25,577 bases of DNA from Chara braunii (GCA_003427395.1 BFEA01000257.1:1377637-1403213); one strand, 5' to 3'; shown: positions 1 through 10,083, counted from the stretch's first letter. A program made the numbers and translations. Notes: generated from the sequence alone by a model not told the origin.

Positions 1-50
1 CTTCATGATTTTTGGCAGCCGGGACGTTGCCTTCTAGAGGGAGGGGATAG
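1..50 (+). mobile_element. 3' end of an LTR retrotransposon interior with polypurine tract (partial)
   Basis: The first 35 bases read in one frame as a short tail containing G-S-R-D-V-A-F and then TAG. This resembles the end of a Ty3/gypsy-type polyprotein, but it is too short for a firm family call. It runs into a purine-only tract at 36-47, the kind of sequence that primes plus-strand synthesis just inside a 3' LTR. The next bases, from 51, are TGTTACGG, and LTRs normally begin with TG. The rest of the element lies off the left edge, so neither the coding domains nor the second LTR can be checked. Confidence 0.35.
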
Positions 51-720
51 TGTTACGGACTTCGCCAGGGCTCGATCCCTGGTCTATCTTTTGCTGTTTC
101 GGCTGCATCCCATTTTCGGCCTGGCACCCTTTTTCCAAACCCCTCCTTTGGTACTGTAGGATTTTGGACAACTGGCGCCATGCTGCAATTCGGGCGCCAC
201 TTTCAAATACTGCATTTTTCAGTTCTGCCCTCGGGGCCTTTGCAGAAATGCTCCCGGTACCGTACGTGTCACCGGTACTTTTGCCGGCTCCCCGTACGGT
301 ACGGGGGAAGAGAGCTCGACCAGTTCTCTGCTGCTGTACTCGTACTCAGGTGACTTGCCGTTTCGACATTCGGAATCCAAGACTTCGACTTTGTGCCTTG
401 CCACTGTGTCTGCGTCCGACCCTCAGTCCGAGTCCGTCGTGTCGAGTGAGTGAGTGTGTGTGTGTGCTCTGACTCTCTCCCTCTCTCTCTCTCTCTCTCA
501 TCTCCCTCGGCTCACCCTCAGCCTCACGCTCGTTGCACCAGTCGGGTTCGCCCGCGCCCATAGTCCGTCGTGGCCCGCATCTACCCCGCGCGTTTGGCAC
601 CAGCTCGTCGGGTCGCCCGACTCCTGCTCTACTCACCTCTCACTTCGCTCGTGTGCCGACCCTCTCTGATCGCGCAACCCCGAGCTTCCAACAACTGGTT
701 AAGAGAGCTAACTAATCGCG
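51..720 (+). mobile_element. Probable 3' LTR (right boundary not determined)
   Basis: This GC-rich, gene-free stretch follows the polypurine tract and starts with TGTTACGG. It holds a 7-bp hairpin at 290-306 (CCCCGTA, loop cgg, TACGGGG) and, just upstream, GTACCG and CGGTAC as inverted copies. A GT run (445-465) and a CT run (473-499) follow. I found no matching CCGTAACA end, so the right limit is a guess. Open frames here (for example 50-472) have low-complexity, Cys/Ser/Pro-rich translations and are not credible genes. The LTR reading rests only on the polypurine tract and TG start. Confidence 0.27.
445..499. repeat. Microsatellite, (GT)n then (CT)n
   Basis: A short GA/GT run leads into an alternating GT tract to about 465. 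After a 7-base break, a nearly pure CT tract runs from 473 to 499. The pyrimidine strand is the plus strand. In an LTR a CT-rich tract can lie near the promoter or leader, but nothing here shows that function. Confidence 0.85.
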
Positions 721-1485
721 CAACCGGAATTTATAGTGTGCATGCATGCGCGAAGAACACGAAATTACAGAGACTTAGAAAGAAGATTAGAGAAGGGACG
801 CCTACGTTTTGCATGGCCCAATCCCGGCGTGGGGGACGTAGCCACTCTCCACGCATCGATCCGATCATGCAGAGCGCGGCTACCAAAACTCAGCGAAAAG
901 AAGGAGAAGAAGGGCGGGAAAGGCAAAGCTCAAGAAGAAAAAGATACAGTTACAATGACGTCCGCCCAAAATTACAATTAAGCACACGATTAAAGGCGCC
1001 AACTAATCAGAGTTCCGTCGCAGCCGCATAAAGAAGCGCGTAAGCAAAAAGCGTCACGTGACAAAAGAAAATCTTAATTACAAAAAATTCTAAATTCCTA
1101 ACTAATGCGAGAAAAGCGAAAAGCACAAGTTCCGGAAAGAAGGTCCGAAATTCCGAGAGCCGTGTAGGCTCGACAAAATCTGAAAAGGAATTCAAAAAAG
1201 AGAATTAAAAAAGAACGAAGCAGAATTCCCGCGCGATGTCCGCGCCTAAAAGGTCTGAAACCGAAACAAAAGAGGCGACATCAATATTTATTAATCGCGC
1301 GCATGACAACGCGCCATTCACACAACCCAACAACCAATCGATTGTCCCGGGACTCACCCGGTCCTAAGCTCAACCATCCGAAAAGAGACGACGAAAAAGT
1401 TGAAGAAACGAGGGCACTGATGCAATTTCCCACTGATCCCGATCTCCCGTAATTGGCCCAACCTTCCCAGCTTAGGACCCCTCAT
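721..1485. other. Gene-free A-rich stretch, no recognisable element
   Basis: No convincing coding frame. The plus strand is A-rich and lysine/arginine-like when translated, typical of purine-rich non-coding DNA. The octamer ATCGCGCA or a close form recurs (about 670, 714, 1298 and twice at 1489-1512). This may be a remnant of a short repeat, but spacing is irregular. The LINE A remnant begins near the right edge. Confidence 0.5.
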
Positions 1486-3430
1486 TGCAATCGCGCAGAA
1501 AATCGCGCACCACAGAAAGTGGTTCGTCACATGTTAGGTAAGTACTTATTATCGAAATCAGTAGGACTCGACCAAACAGCATTCAGACAAGGAAGATCGA
1601 TCTTTGACAACATTGTGACAGAGGTAGAAGTTGAAGTCATGGTCAAAGACTTCTGGGCTTACTGGAAGACACAGAAACAGAACGACTGCTCAATTGTCAA
1701 ATGGTTCAACCAAGGGGTGGCGCAACTGAGAGAGCGGGTCAAAAAGTTTGCCATTAAATATGCGCGTGATAGAAAGGCAACACTTGACAGCCTACTGTTA
1801 CAGTTAGAGGAATGGGATGCACACCTCATGTATAACCCTTTAGACCACGCTACTTACAATGCCCTCCAAAATGCAAGACAACACTTGCAAGACCATCTTG
1901 ACGAGCAAATGCAAAAATGGAGAGTGCAAGCCAGAATAAAAAGAGACTCCATCGAGGGCACAATGTCAAAAGCCTTCTTTGCCAAAGTGAAGGCCAAGAG
2001 CAGACAAAACACTGTGCCCTCCCTTAAACACCCATTTGACGACAACCAACCGACGGCCACAAAAACGCTTCTCCCTACGCGGCGAATCTAAATGGTTGAA
2101 CTGGATAAAGAAGGGGATTTATACAATTGGAGACTTATGGGACACACAAACAGGAAACTGGGCAACGGTCGATACAGTCAAAAATAGAATAGACCCGATC
2201 AGAGATATGGCCCGAGGCCTACAGGAGATCTAGGAAGCGATGCCGCTTGCTTGGATTCGCACTCTCAAGGCGGGGCCAACAATCAGCGAACACGATTGGG
2301 TAACAACAGTGGACGCCCTGCCTCTTCCCATGGCGGTCTATAAAGTACAAAGGGTGACGGCCGCCGGTGCTAATCTATAGGCATACTATCCAGAGAACCC
2401 GGGAGAGCGATGGTCCAAACTGCGGAGATGTGAAAACCTGGACAAGTCCTGTCCTCTGCCCCTGCTTGTTAGACTGAGAGTGGTGGAGGATCCGAAGGAT
2501 GACCTTTTCCTATATGAACCATCCACCCATCTTCTCCTATTGCCCTTTGACCCAGCGGAATGGGAATGGAGAGAGCGGGTCTCACACCCCATGCCCTTTT
2601 GGCACTACACCGTCAAAAAGGGATAAAAGATGGGCCGCAAGCACGTCCCGGTCATGGACAACATTTTAAGGAGATGGGAGAGGGACTCCCCGATTACAAG
2701 ACAGGACCTCCAAGACCTCAAATGGTCCTCCTATGCAAACATCAAACCGACAAACCATAGACCATTACAGTGGCAGATCATTCACAGATGCCTGCCGATG
2801 CCGGATTGGTTAACAGCTAGGACTGATCTTGAAGAGAAGGGGTTGCTCTCCCCTATATGCTCATACTGTACCCGCTCCTATCCCAGGAAGAGGGCTACCC
2901 TCGAGCATTGTTTGCTCGAATGCCCGATGGTCTCCCAACTGTGGAGTTGGTGGGATGCTGCTTGGCACTACCTCATGGATGAGCATCTGCCTTGGGACAC
3001 CCGCTCCCTACTACTAGGGGACCTCTCCCAGGCCGGAAATGCATGAACACCTTTCATGTCTAATCTATTCTCCTACACCAGACTGACAGTCCTTATGCAG
3101 GCCTGGAGGATGCGATGCTCGTCCCAAAGGGACCAACACACGTTCGGATTTATGCAGGTACGAATGACAATAATAGATACGATTACAGCCAAGACTCAGG
3201 AAGCCCACAAAAAACTGCGGGAAATGTTAAAGTCAGAACTTGAGGCAACCAAAAGAAAGGAACTGACGGATAACTTCATCCTAACATGGACCAACAAAAG
3301 AAACAGGCTTTGTAGCATGGACCATAATGCCTTCCTGCAATGGCATCCTTGGCCAACAACTGAGTGCCAGTGGGAACGCCTACCGCAATCTCACTTTCAA
3401 CCGACGAACTTCGTCCTTATACCCAATTGA
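1486..3430 (+). pseudogene. LINE A: rearranged, truncated ORF2 (reverse transcriptase) of an L1-type non-LTR retrotransposon
   Basis: Parts of an ORF2-like polyprotein in an abnormal order. At about 1565-1615 is the reverse-transcriptase segment DQTAFRQGRSIFDNI. It is followed (about 1640-2040) by a helical, charged segment, with LEEWDAHL and QARIKRDS, which in related elements precedes the RT. The catalytic RT core with the F/YADD motif is absent. From about 2060 a single frame runs to the TGA at 3428-3430. It contains WLNWIKKGIYTIGDLWD, a region matching LINE B (PLAWIRTLK versus PLGWVRLLK), and a zf-RVT domain (about 2765-2945) with QWQIIHRCLP, C-S-Y-C, EHCLLEC and LW..W. That frame is broken by TAG at 2231, a TAG near 2380, a TAA near 2624 and a TGA near 3044, each one C-to-T change from CAR or CGA. 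There is no endonuclease. The family assignment is firm; exact borders are not. Confidence 0.8.
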
Positions 3431-3755
3431 AGTCTAGATGATCAACCCGCCTACCCTCTCCTGTCCTCCCTTGAGCCCCTCACCCGCCCTGGTTCCCTCT
3501 GCGACACCCCGACCACCCCGCTTTACCCACCACCACGCCCATCACTCCCGCCTTACACTACCCCTTCCCACCCCTCCCTTTGCCGGTCAAGGACAATTGA
3601 CACACCAAGAGGATTGGCAGGCTTCAACTGAAAGGGAACCCGTCGGCAAGTGAGTGGCAGAGAGAGAGCGGGAGCTGGGCTACTTGAGAGACAGAGTGTT
3701 GTTCGTCAAAGGAGAAGCTAACGGAGTGGGGAGACCCCTTGTCACAAGAGTGCTC
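3431..3755. other. Gene-free stretch after LINE A (probable 3' untranslated part)
   Basis: C-rich and poorly structured on the plus strand to about 3570, then purine-rich. No coding frame has a recognisable motif. It lies directly downstream of the LINE A stop codon and may be its 3' untranslated region, but no boundary can be placed. Confidence 0.4.
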
Positions 3756-3759
3756 TCCT

Positions 3760-3972
3760 GGTCAGGATCAACAAAGACTGCACACAGTTTTTGCTCTCCT
3801 GGTGCATCATCCATTAAACGAAGGGTGGGAGTGGGGGAATGATTGGTTGGCTTGCCTGGTCACAGGGTGTCCACGAGGTTGGGATCGACAAGGTCCGTAC
3901 ACAGCCTCAGCCCACCTGGGGCATCATCCAGTAAACAAAGGGAGGGGGTGGGGGAATGGGTGGCTGCCTTAC
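3760..3972. repeat. Tandem duplication, about 117-bp period, two copies
   Basis: GCATCATCCA occurs at 3804 and 3921 with matching flanks: AGGATCAACAA versus GGGATCGACAA before, and TAAAC, a GGGAG run and GTGGGGGAATG after. The copies differ by many substitutions and small indels, so the duplication is old. No coding role is visible. Confidence 0.8.
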
Positions 3973-4181
3973 CGGCTGGTCTTTTATAGGCTCCAGCTGG
4001 TAAGCAGGTTGGCTGCAGGAAAACACAAAAAGTGTAACTCCTAACATGTACACGGTCCTGCGGCGCACTGCTAGTTACAAACACAGTTATTTTTTTCACG
4101 CACAACCGCAACAACAACAATAGCAAGGTGGGTCTGTGGCCTGCAGTCCATTGTCTAGGGATACAAACAACAACATTGTCA

Positions 4182-4628
4182 CCCTGTATACAATCACGGT
4201 TACAACTAATATTTCCTTTTATAATTTCACACCTGAAACATCAATAACCACTGCCACCTTTTATCATTGGACTGTCATCTGCTCGGGCCAGCTACACAGT
4301 CACCCACAATGTTTAGATGTGTGTTGGACTATCAACAAAATTGGCAACTCGTACTGCACTGCTAGATGAAATCTCTAGGTGTGCACAACATATGGCAAAT
4401 GACAAGAATGGTCCCTGTATATAATCACAGTTACATCTAGCCTGAAACATCAATAACCACAACCACCTTCCATCATTGGACCGACACCTGCATGGGCCCT
4501 TCGGACAGCTGCACAGTCACCCACATTGTTTAGATGTGTATGGGACTGTCAACAACAGTGGCAACTCGTACTGCACTGATAGATAAAATCTTTAGGTATG
4601 CACAGCATGTGGCAAATGACAAGAAGGG
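4182..4628. repeat. Tandem duplication, about 231-bp period, two copies
   Basis: The first copy starts CCCTGTATACAATCAC at 4182 and the second CCCTGTATATAATCAC at 4413. Both contain CCTGAAACATCAATAACCAC, a CATTGGAC block, ACAGTCACCCACA, TTTAGATGTGT and GGCAACTCGTACTGCACTG, and both end in GGCAAATGACAAGAA. Copy 2 lacks a stretch near its start and has a few extra bases (GGGCCCTTCGGACA) in the middle. It is a moderately diverged local duplication with no gene in it. Confidence 0.9.
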
Positions 4629-4740
4629 TAGATAGATGGTACATAAACCACTAAAAAAGTTGATGATGCGCTGGGTCACTTACACCCCAACCCATCATGA
4701 TTACTGATAAGCCATACTCAGACTTCCTCCGCTTCACTCA

Positions 4741-4885
4741 TTGTATAATACAGGGACGCTGGACCCGATTTCCAGCAGGTGCTGCTCCCCACCAATAGAT
4801 GGAGCCTCCCCGACGCTGCTAGTGGTGTCTGCTCTTTTCAGCACCCCTAGCAGACGATCGGGTTGTTTTGAAAAAAAAAAAAAAA
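4741..4885 (+). mobile_element. 3' end of a polyadenylated retroelement (copy 1)
   Basis: A block starting GGGACGCTGG at about 4755 contains a hairpin (GCTGG, 9-nt loop, CCAGC), then GTGCTGCTCCCCAC and AATAGAT. It is followed by a poly(A) tract at 4871-4885. The same block ends the window at 25517-25577, also followed by A residues, which makes it the 3' terminus of a dispersed element rather than unique sequence. Here about 60 extra bases lie between the shared block and the poly(A). It could be the 3' end of LINE A or of an unrelated SINE or LINE. Confidence 0.6.
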
Positions 4886-4886
4886 N
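4886..4886. other. Ambiguous base (N) inside an A/T homopolymer junction
   Basis: The single N lies immediately after 15 A residues and shortly before 25 T residues (4901-4925). It probably marks unresolved homopolymer length, so the junction between the flanking retroelement fragments should not be trusted to the base. Confidence 0.95.
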
Positions 4887-4900
4887 TCATTTAATTTATC

Positions 4901-5162
4901 TTTTTTTTTTTTTTTTTTTTTTTTTGGTTGTTATCATCGTAATATTGTTAGTATGATTTTGGCCAGTCCCCTTCCTATGGTCTTCACTTGAATAGACCGC
5001 CCGCGCATGATCGCTGTATCTAGACTGGAAGTTGTCCCGAATACAGCTATAATGACTACGCGTTCTATTCGGGGGAAGACAGTAGCAACAGGAGTGTGTT
5101 ACAAAATCCCCTTCCAGTTCATGAACTTGTACTAGACTCATGCCCAAAGCTATGATGATTAG

Positions 5163-5203
<41 letters not shown>
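4901..5203 (-). mobile_element. Short segment bounded by poly(T) and poly(A)
   Basis: A 25-nt poly(T) at 4901-4925 and a 41-nt poly(A) at 5163-5203 enclose about 240 bp of ordinary sequence. The poly(T) would be the tail of a retroelement inserted on the minus strand, and the poly(A) the tail of one on the plus strand, so at least two insertion ends meet here. I recognise no promoter box or coding motif in the enclosed part, so the family is unknown. Confidence 0.4.
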
Positions 5204-5206
<3 letters not shown>

Positions 5207-5207
<1 letters not shown>

Positions 5208-5316
5208 TGAGTGGGTACATAAGGAAAACCTGGATGCAGCAGTGCTATTGCTGGATTTGGAGAATGCTTACGTCAAAGTTAAAACACCGGTACTCCCTGA
5301 AGTCATGCCCGTTAAC
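5207..5316 (+). pseudogene. LINE reverse-transcriptase fragment (motif A)
   Basis: The frame reads ENLDAAVLLLDLENAYVKV, which matches RT motif A of L1-type elements (hydrophobic-Leu-Asp-Leu-Glu-Lys-Ala-Tyr-Asp). The catalytic first aspartate is kept, while the later Lys is Asn and the Asp is Val. Only about 35 codons survive. It begins right after the 41-nt poly(A), and its end runs into the 56-bp duplication. LINE A in this window has lost exactly this part of its RT, so a displaced piece of a relative is possible but unproven. Confidence 0.7.
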
Positions 5317-5397
5317 AAACCACAATTTTAGGAAATGTACACGAAGTACTTCCTGAAGTTGTGCCCGTTAACAAGCCACAATTTTAGGAAATGTACG
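5291..5397. repeat. Tandem duplication, 56-bp period
   Basis: Two adjacent copies begin TACTCCCTGAAGT (5291) and TACTTCCTGAAGT (5347). Both contain TGCCCGTTAACAA, CCACAATTTTAGGAAATGTAC. They differ at only a few positions, so this duplication is younger than the others nearby. It overlaps the end of the RT motif-A fragment. Confidence 0.9.
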
Positions 5398-5987
5398 GGT
5401 TACTACAGGAGCGCCCAAGTTCATCTGACTAAAAACATTTCTACTCTATTTTTTTTCCACAGCCAATAGCTGGGGCGAGTACTGGTGGTTTAACTGGGCC
5501 TATGTGCTGACTGCTCTGAAAGTTTTCAAATTTGGCTGCAGTTTCTGTCGCTGGGGCGTTGTGTTGTATGTTTTTCGGACAGCCTCTGTTTTTGTCAATG
5601 GTCATACCTCATCCTCATTTTCCAGTACAAGGTTTGTCACGTAGCAGAGAAGGGGGATGAATACAGAGATGGGGGGAGTATAAGAGATGTGGATGACAGG
5701 GGGTTGGGAGTTCAAGGGTAAAGAGGAGCAGAGCAAATAATAAGGGCGGAGCGGTCTCACGGGAGGATTCTTCACAAAAGCGGGAGCAACCACTGTTGTA
5801 AAGGAAGCTCCAGTTTATTGAGGGATCTACAAGACAACAGTCTAAGTGAAGCACCTCGTCCCCCTTCCCATCTTTCATTTTCTCCCAGCTTCTGCTTCCC
5901 TTTTTTTGGGTACCCCCCAGCCAGTCATCTTTTAATTATATTCTAGTTTATTCAGAAAGAAAATAAAAGAAAAGGAAGAAAAAGTCT
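5398..5987. other. Gene-free stretch, possible 5' untranslated region of LINE B at its right end
   Basis: No coding frame with a recognisable motif. The last 50 bases before LINE B ORF1 are purine-rich (GAAAGAAAATAAAAGAAAAGG type), and TAA at 5964-5966 closes the ORF1 frame upstream. Where the LINE starts cannot be fixed, because no target-site duplication or 5' consensus is visible. Confidence 0.4.
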
Positions 5988-7682
5988 ATGGTCACAAAAT
6001 TGGACATGATTTTTTCAGACTTTTCAATCATCATCACGGAAATTATTCATCATCAAAGGGTGCATAGACAGGTCGATTCGATGCTAATGTTTCGTGGGGC
6101 AATGAGACAACTAGCACATAAGCAGTTACTCACGCCGATCAGGCAAGTCCTACAAAACAAACAGACACAAATGGCAGCATATAGAAAGATTGAATCATTG
6201 TATGTCACTCCGGAAGGTGAAATCCTCACAGAGGAAGAGAGAGCCTATCAAAGTCAGGCCCTCCCCAAGAGCAGTTTCAGTGTTCCATCATCCTCCTTCA
6301 AAGAAATGACTGGCAATTTTCATCATTCTCCCAGGTCATCCCTGATTAAGACCCATCTGGGGAGAGGAGGGTGGGGTGTCAATCAGCAGAATCAGGCTAT
6401 GGTAATCAGTCCATTGTACGCCTTGGAGGAGGGTGGGGGAGCAATGGCAGATTGGTCTGGAACGATGAATGCAATCACAAAAATACAAACAAGAGAAGAG
6501 ATTGACAGACAAGGTACATGATCTCTTGAAAAGGAATCACTACCCTTATCCGAGAAATTGGAAAATCAGTATGAATTAACCCTTTCTCAGAAAGATTTGG
6601 AGTTCCCTACCTTACAGGAGGCAGTTAGGAGGATTTATGATTATCAGGGAAAGAGAGTTGGAGAAGGGAGAGGAATGGAAAGTGGGGGAAGGGGAGGTAG
6701 GGGAGGAAGGGAAGAAAGGGAAGAAAGGGGAAGAGGGGGAGAAAATGAGAGTTATGGAAGAGAGGGAGACGAAGAGAAAAGGGAAAGGGAGGAGACGGGC
6801 ACTGCTTCCTCATCATCGCAAGCCCTGTTGTCTGGGACCCAGCAACTTTCCTCAGTATTAAATGGCAAGAATAATAATCAGGAAATGCTGGCCACGTGGG
6901 TTGAAAAAGCAAAAGGTCCATTTCAATCCAAAACACTAGAAGTCAAGAGATCCGGTCACCACGTCTCTTCACTCCAAATCCCTCTATCTAATATACCATC
7001 AACACGTGCATTCTTTCTGACTAAATTAATTAGTCCATCGAAAAACAGAGTGGTAGATTGTGGAGGGAAGAAGTCTATGATCAAATTTTACCCAGCCCAG
7101 AAGTTAGCAGAACGTGATGCTGTGTATCAGCAACATGCAAATAACTGGGTGTTGCATGATAATGCAGCATTCAAGTCAGTGAATGAAAATGTCAAATGGA
7201 TAGGTAGGCGCCTGACTTTTTTTAAAGGCAGCCAAGAAGCTGCCCAAGAGGATTTCCTGGTGCAACTTGTTTCATCATCAGTTTATACCGTGCTTAGTAG
7301 TATACATGAATCCGACAAGAGGACAATTGACTCATGGAGAAAGTTGAGATGTGATCGATCAAAAGTCCGCATATATCCGTGGAACCCCCAAAAACAGGGT
7401 CCAGATGAACGGCGGTGACAGATGATGGAGGATTTCTATTGGGTGGAGTTTCGTCGTATTCCAATAGAAATCCAAGCCGCCTTCATATATGATTTTGGGG
7501 AGGTACATGATATTGTGGACTTCATTGATCCCCTCCCAACATTCGCAGCAAGACGGGACGATTATTTAATAATGACACTTAACCACCCTACAAATTTCCC
7601 TTTCACAATAGATGATGTGATCCCTTATAGAGTGGGGGGGAAAGAATTTCATATTCACACAGCGCACAAACTGCGTCCGTGG

Positions 7683-7730
7683 TGTTTCCGCTGTAAAACC
7701 TATGGACACCTTAGTACAGACCAGTCCTGC
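7683..7730 (+). other. Zinc-knuckle motif inside LINE B ORF1
   Basis: The motif reads C-F-R-C-K-T-Y-G-H-L-S-T-D-Q-S-C. Spacing is C-X2-C-X4-H-X6-C, two residues longer in the last loop than the usual CX2CX4HX4C gag-type knuckle. All four ligands are present. It follows a block typical of plant-type LINE ORF1 proteins, which supports the ORF1 call. Confidence 0.8.
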
Positions 7731-8926
7731 AAACAGAAACCGGCACGCAGACAAAAGGTGACCGGGAGGTTGATTAGGGACTCTTTCAAAGCTAATTTGT
7801 GGTGGACTGTGGATTAGGGTCATGAGGGCTGGGTGTACATTGAAGGGTCAGGAAAAGGCTCAAAGCCAAATGGTTGGACGTGGGAAAAAGAAGGGGATTC
7901 GAGTTGGGATACAAACCCCCCGGATAGTTGGACACCACCAGAACCAACAGACAAAGTTATGAATAAGTCCAGCCTCTCCCCATCCTCCCCATCTCCCCCT
8001 CCAAACCAGACCTTACACGGAACGAGAGAGAAGACTGTTGTTCCAGGTTCAAGTCAAGAAAAGACAGCATCACAGGGGTCAAGAGAGCCAAATCCGTTAG
8101 ATTACATAAATGAGGTAGGTAATTCCATAAATAAAAACGGGTCGTCACCACAAAAAACTACATCCTCGAAAGATGAGCAGATTCAGATTCAAGACATAGT
8201 AATGGAGCAAGAAATAGGTAGTGAACTGGAGCTCTCACAGGATCTACCTCTAATAAGAAAAAGGACAAAGCAAAAAAATAGAAAAAAAGAAAAAAAATTA
8301 AAATCAAAGGATGTCCTTATCATCCACAAACATGGAAGCCAAATGAAAGGTCTACATTAGTCAATAAAAATGAACATAGGGGAAATCTTGTAGAAGAGAC
8401 TCCTCAAACGTCGGAGTCAAGTACAGAAGAACAGCCCCAAATCCAGGAAGAGGATCTTCAGCAATATTTTTTTCGAAAAGCATTTGGGTCTGCTCCAATG
8501 GACATTGATTCGGAACAGACAGATGTGGACAGCCCTATGGCTGAAGCCTCCCCCTCAGGAAAGGAAGAAAGTAAAATGATGGAACAAAAAATGATACAAC
8601 TCGCTGAATGGTTGCCCCAACAGCTTAAATTAAAATATGGAGCAGCCACGACAGAGTTTTGGGATACTTCCTATGTACAACTTATTAACTTGATGGATGC
8701 TAGCCCTTTCTTGAAAAAGGTGCTCACTGATGGACTCCCGCCAGGTGTAAAATGGACGATGGCCAGCCAACGTATGTTCAACGCAGTATTGTCTATGTTT
8801 CAACCCCCGTTCCCTCCACTAGATGATAGTAAGGAGAAATGAGAAATGACTTCCGCATTGGTAGTAGCGAACGAAGGGGTCATACTCCCTACCCCTATAC
8901 AATCTCAAGAAGGAGAGTCTCCTTAA

Positions 8927-9330
8927 TCCTCTTGACTAGTGAACAACGAGGAGGAGACACAAGGTCACCCAGTCCATTTGATTAATAAGGGTCAAGATTC
9001 TCAACAGGCCCCCCCCCCAGGTAACAGTGGGGTGGATGCACTGGGACAAGTGGTTTACGTGGATAGTAATGGCCAATTATTTCTTACACAAGAGACAGAA
9101 GAGGATCAGGTCAAGACACTTCAATCCTCTTCACTAGTGAACAACGAGGAGGAGACACAAGGCCACCTAATCCATGTGATTAATAATGGTCACGATGCTC
9201 AACAGGCTCCCCCCCCAGTTAACAGTGGGGTGAATACAATGAGACAAGTGGTTGACGTGGATAGTAATGGTCAATCCCTTCTTCTACAAGAGACAGAAGA
9301 GGATCAGGTCATGAACCCTCATGCACAAAA
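8927..9330 (+). repeat. In-frame 198-bp tandem duplication in LINE B ORF1
   Basis: GAACAACGAGGAGGAGACAC occurs at 8941 and again at 9139, a period of 198 bp, exactly 66 codons. Both copies encode NNEEETQGH, then a HVINNGHDAQQAPPP-like stretch, a DSNGQ segment and ETEEDQV. The linker QSSSLV of copy 2 corresponds to *SS*LV in copy 1 (TAA 8924-8926 and TGA 8933-8935). Copy 2 is therefore an internal reference showing that these two stops arose by mutation of Gln and Ser codons. Confidence 0.9.
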
Positions 9331-10083
9331 GTCTGAATAAAAAATTCAACAGAAAAAGGCGACACAACAAGTAATGGTCGGGCCCCTCGTCCAATCTCCA
9401 CTGTCACAAACCCTAGTTGATCTCATCCCAGTCAGAACAACAAGGGTTAGTTCATAGACAAAAGGACACCACTCCGTCACATCAAGAGGGGTTAATTTCC
9501 GTCCCCCCACCAGTGACACAATATTCAAGTAAAAGGTAAAAAATGAGGCATGTGCTGGAAAAAGGTCACGCGGTTAGACCTCATCCGCCTAAGGGTAATC
9601 TCATTATCCCGGTCAGGAAAAAAAGGGGCAGATGGGAGATAGGTCTCTCACCAATTGGTCAAGATCAATATGGGGGAGTCATATTAAGAGGATGGTTAAC
9701 ATATGTTGAGTATCAAAATGTTGGGGATCGTACATTCAAACGGGACATGCATGATTTTTTGATAAAACACTATGATCTTGGTCCTCAAGCAACTCTCACA
9801 GAAATAGGGGATAAAGCTCATATGACCAAACGGGATACGTTTGTTCGTTTTGAAGAACAGAAAGAGGCAGGTTTGATATGGTTTTCTCACTCAGCATTGT
9901 TAGAATTATAAAGACTTAAAATTCAAGCAAATACTGTATGGTCTGCTTCGGATGTAGTTGCCTTCCTCAATAGTATCCTGCGGAGAGGAATATTACAATC
10001 CAATACAAAATTGGATAATGGTAATTGGACCCGCGTCTGAAGTAATATGAGACAGAGATTTGGGCATCAAAGTTTTGGTTAAA

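Larger units (their letters stand above)
5988..10082 (+). pseudogene. LINE B ORF1 (RNA-binding, zinc-knuckle protein), disrupted
   Basis: Reads from ATG at 5988 to TAA at 10080-10082, about 1,365 codons, long for an L1-type ORF1. The frame is constant from 5988 to about 8340, with stops at 6519 (TGA), 7416 (TGA) and 7815 (TAG). It shifts near 8345 and runs to about 9535 (stops 8840, 8924, 8933, 9338, 9455, 9530), then shifts back near 9540 and ends with TGA near 10038 and the terminal TAA. It contains a Gly/Glu/Arg-rich tract (about 6650-6790) and a folded region with WVEF and a DUF4283-like pattern (about 7440-7650). A zinc knuckle, C-X2-C-X4-H-X6-C, follows at 7683-7730, then a Ser/Pro/Lys-rich segment, a 66-residue tandem duplication (8939-9330) and a C-terminal globular part (9543-10020) I do not recognise. 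In related LINEs ORF1p binds the element RNA; that role here is inferred. Confidence 0.75.

Noticed and set aside
50-1031. Several overlapping open frames on both strands (for example 50-472, 346-636, 570-1031)
   Set aside because: Translations are low-complexity (Ser/Leu/Pro or Arg/Glu-rich), overlap each other and run through CT/GT microsatellites. No domain or conserved motif is visible.
3438-3653. Proline-rich open frame after LINE A
   Set aside because: Composition reflects a C-rich tract. It follows the LINE A stop and has no recognisable motif.
6625-6936. Minus-strand open frame rich in Phe/Pro/Leu
   Set aside because: It is the complement of the purine-rich (Gly/Glu/Arg) tract of LINE B ORF1 and has no independent support.
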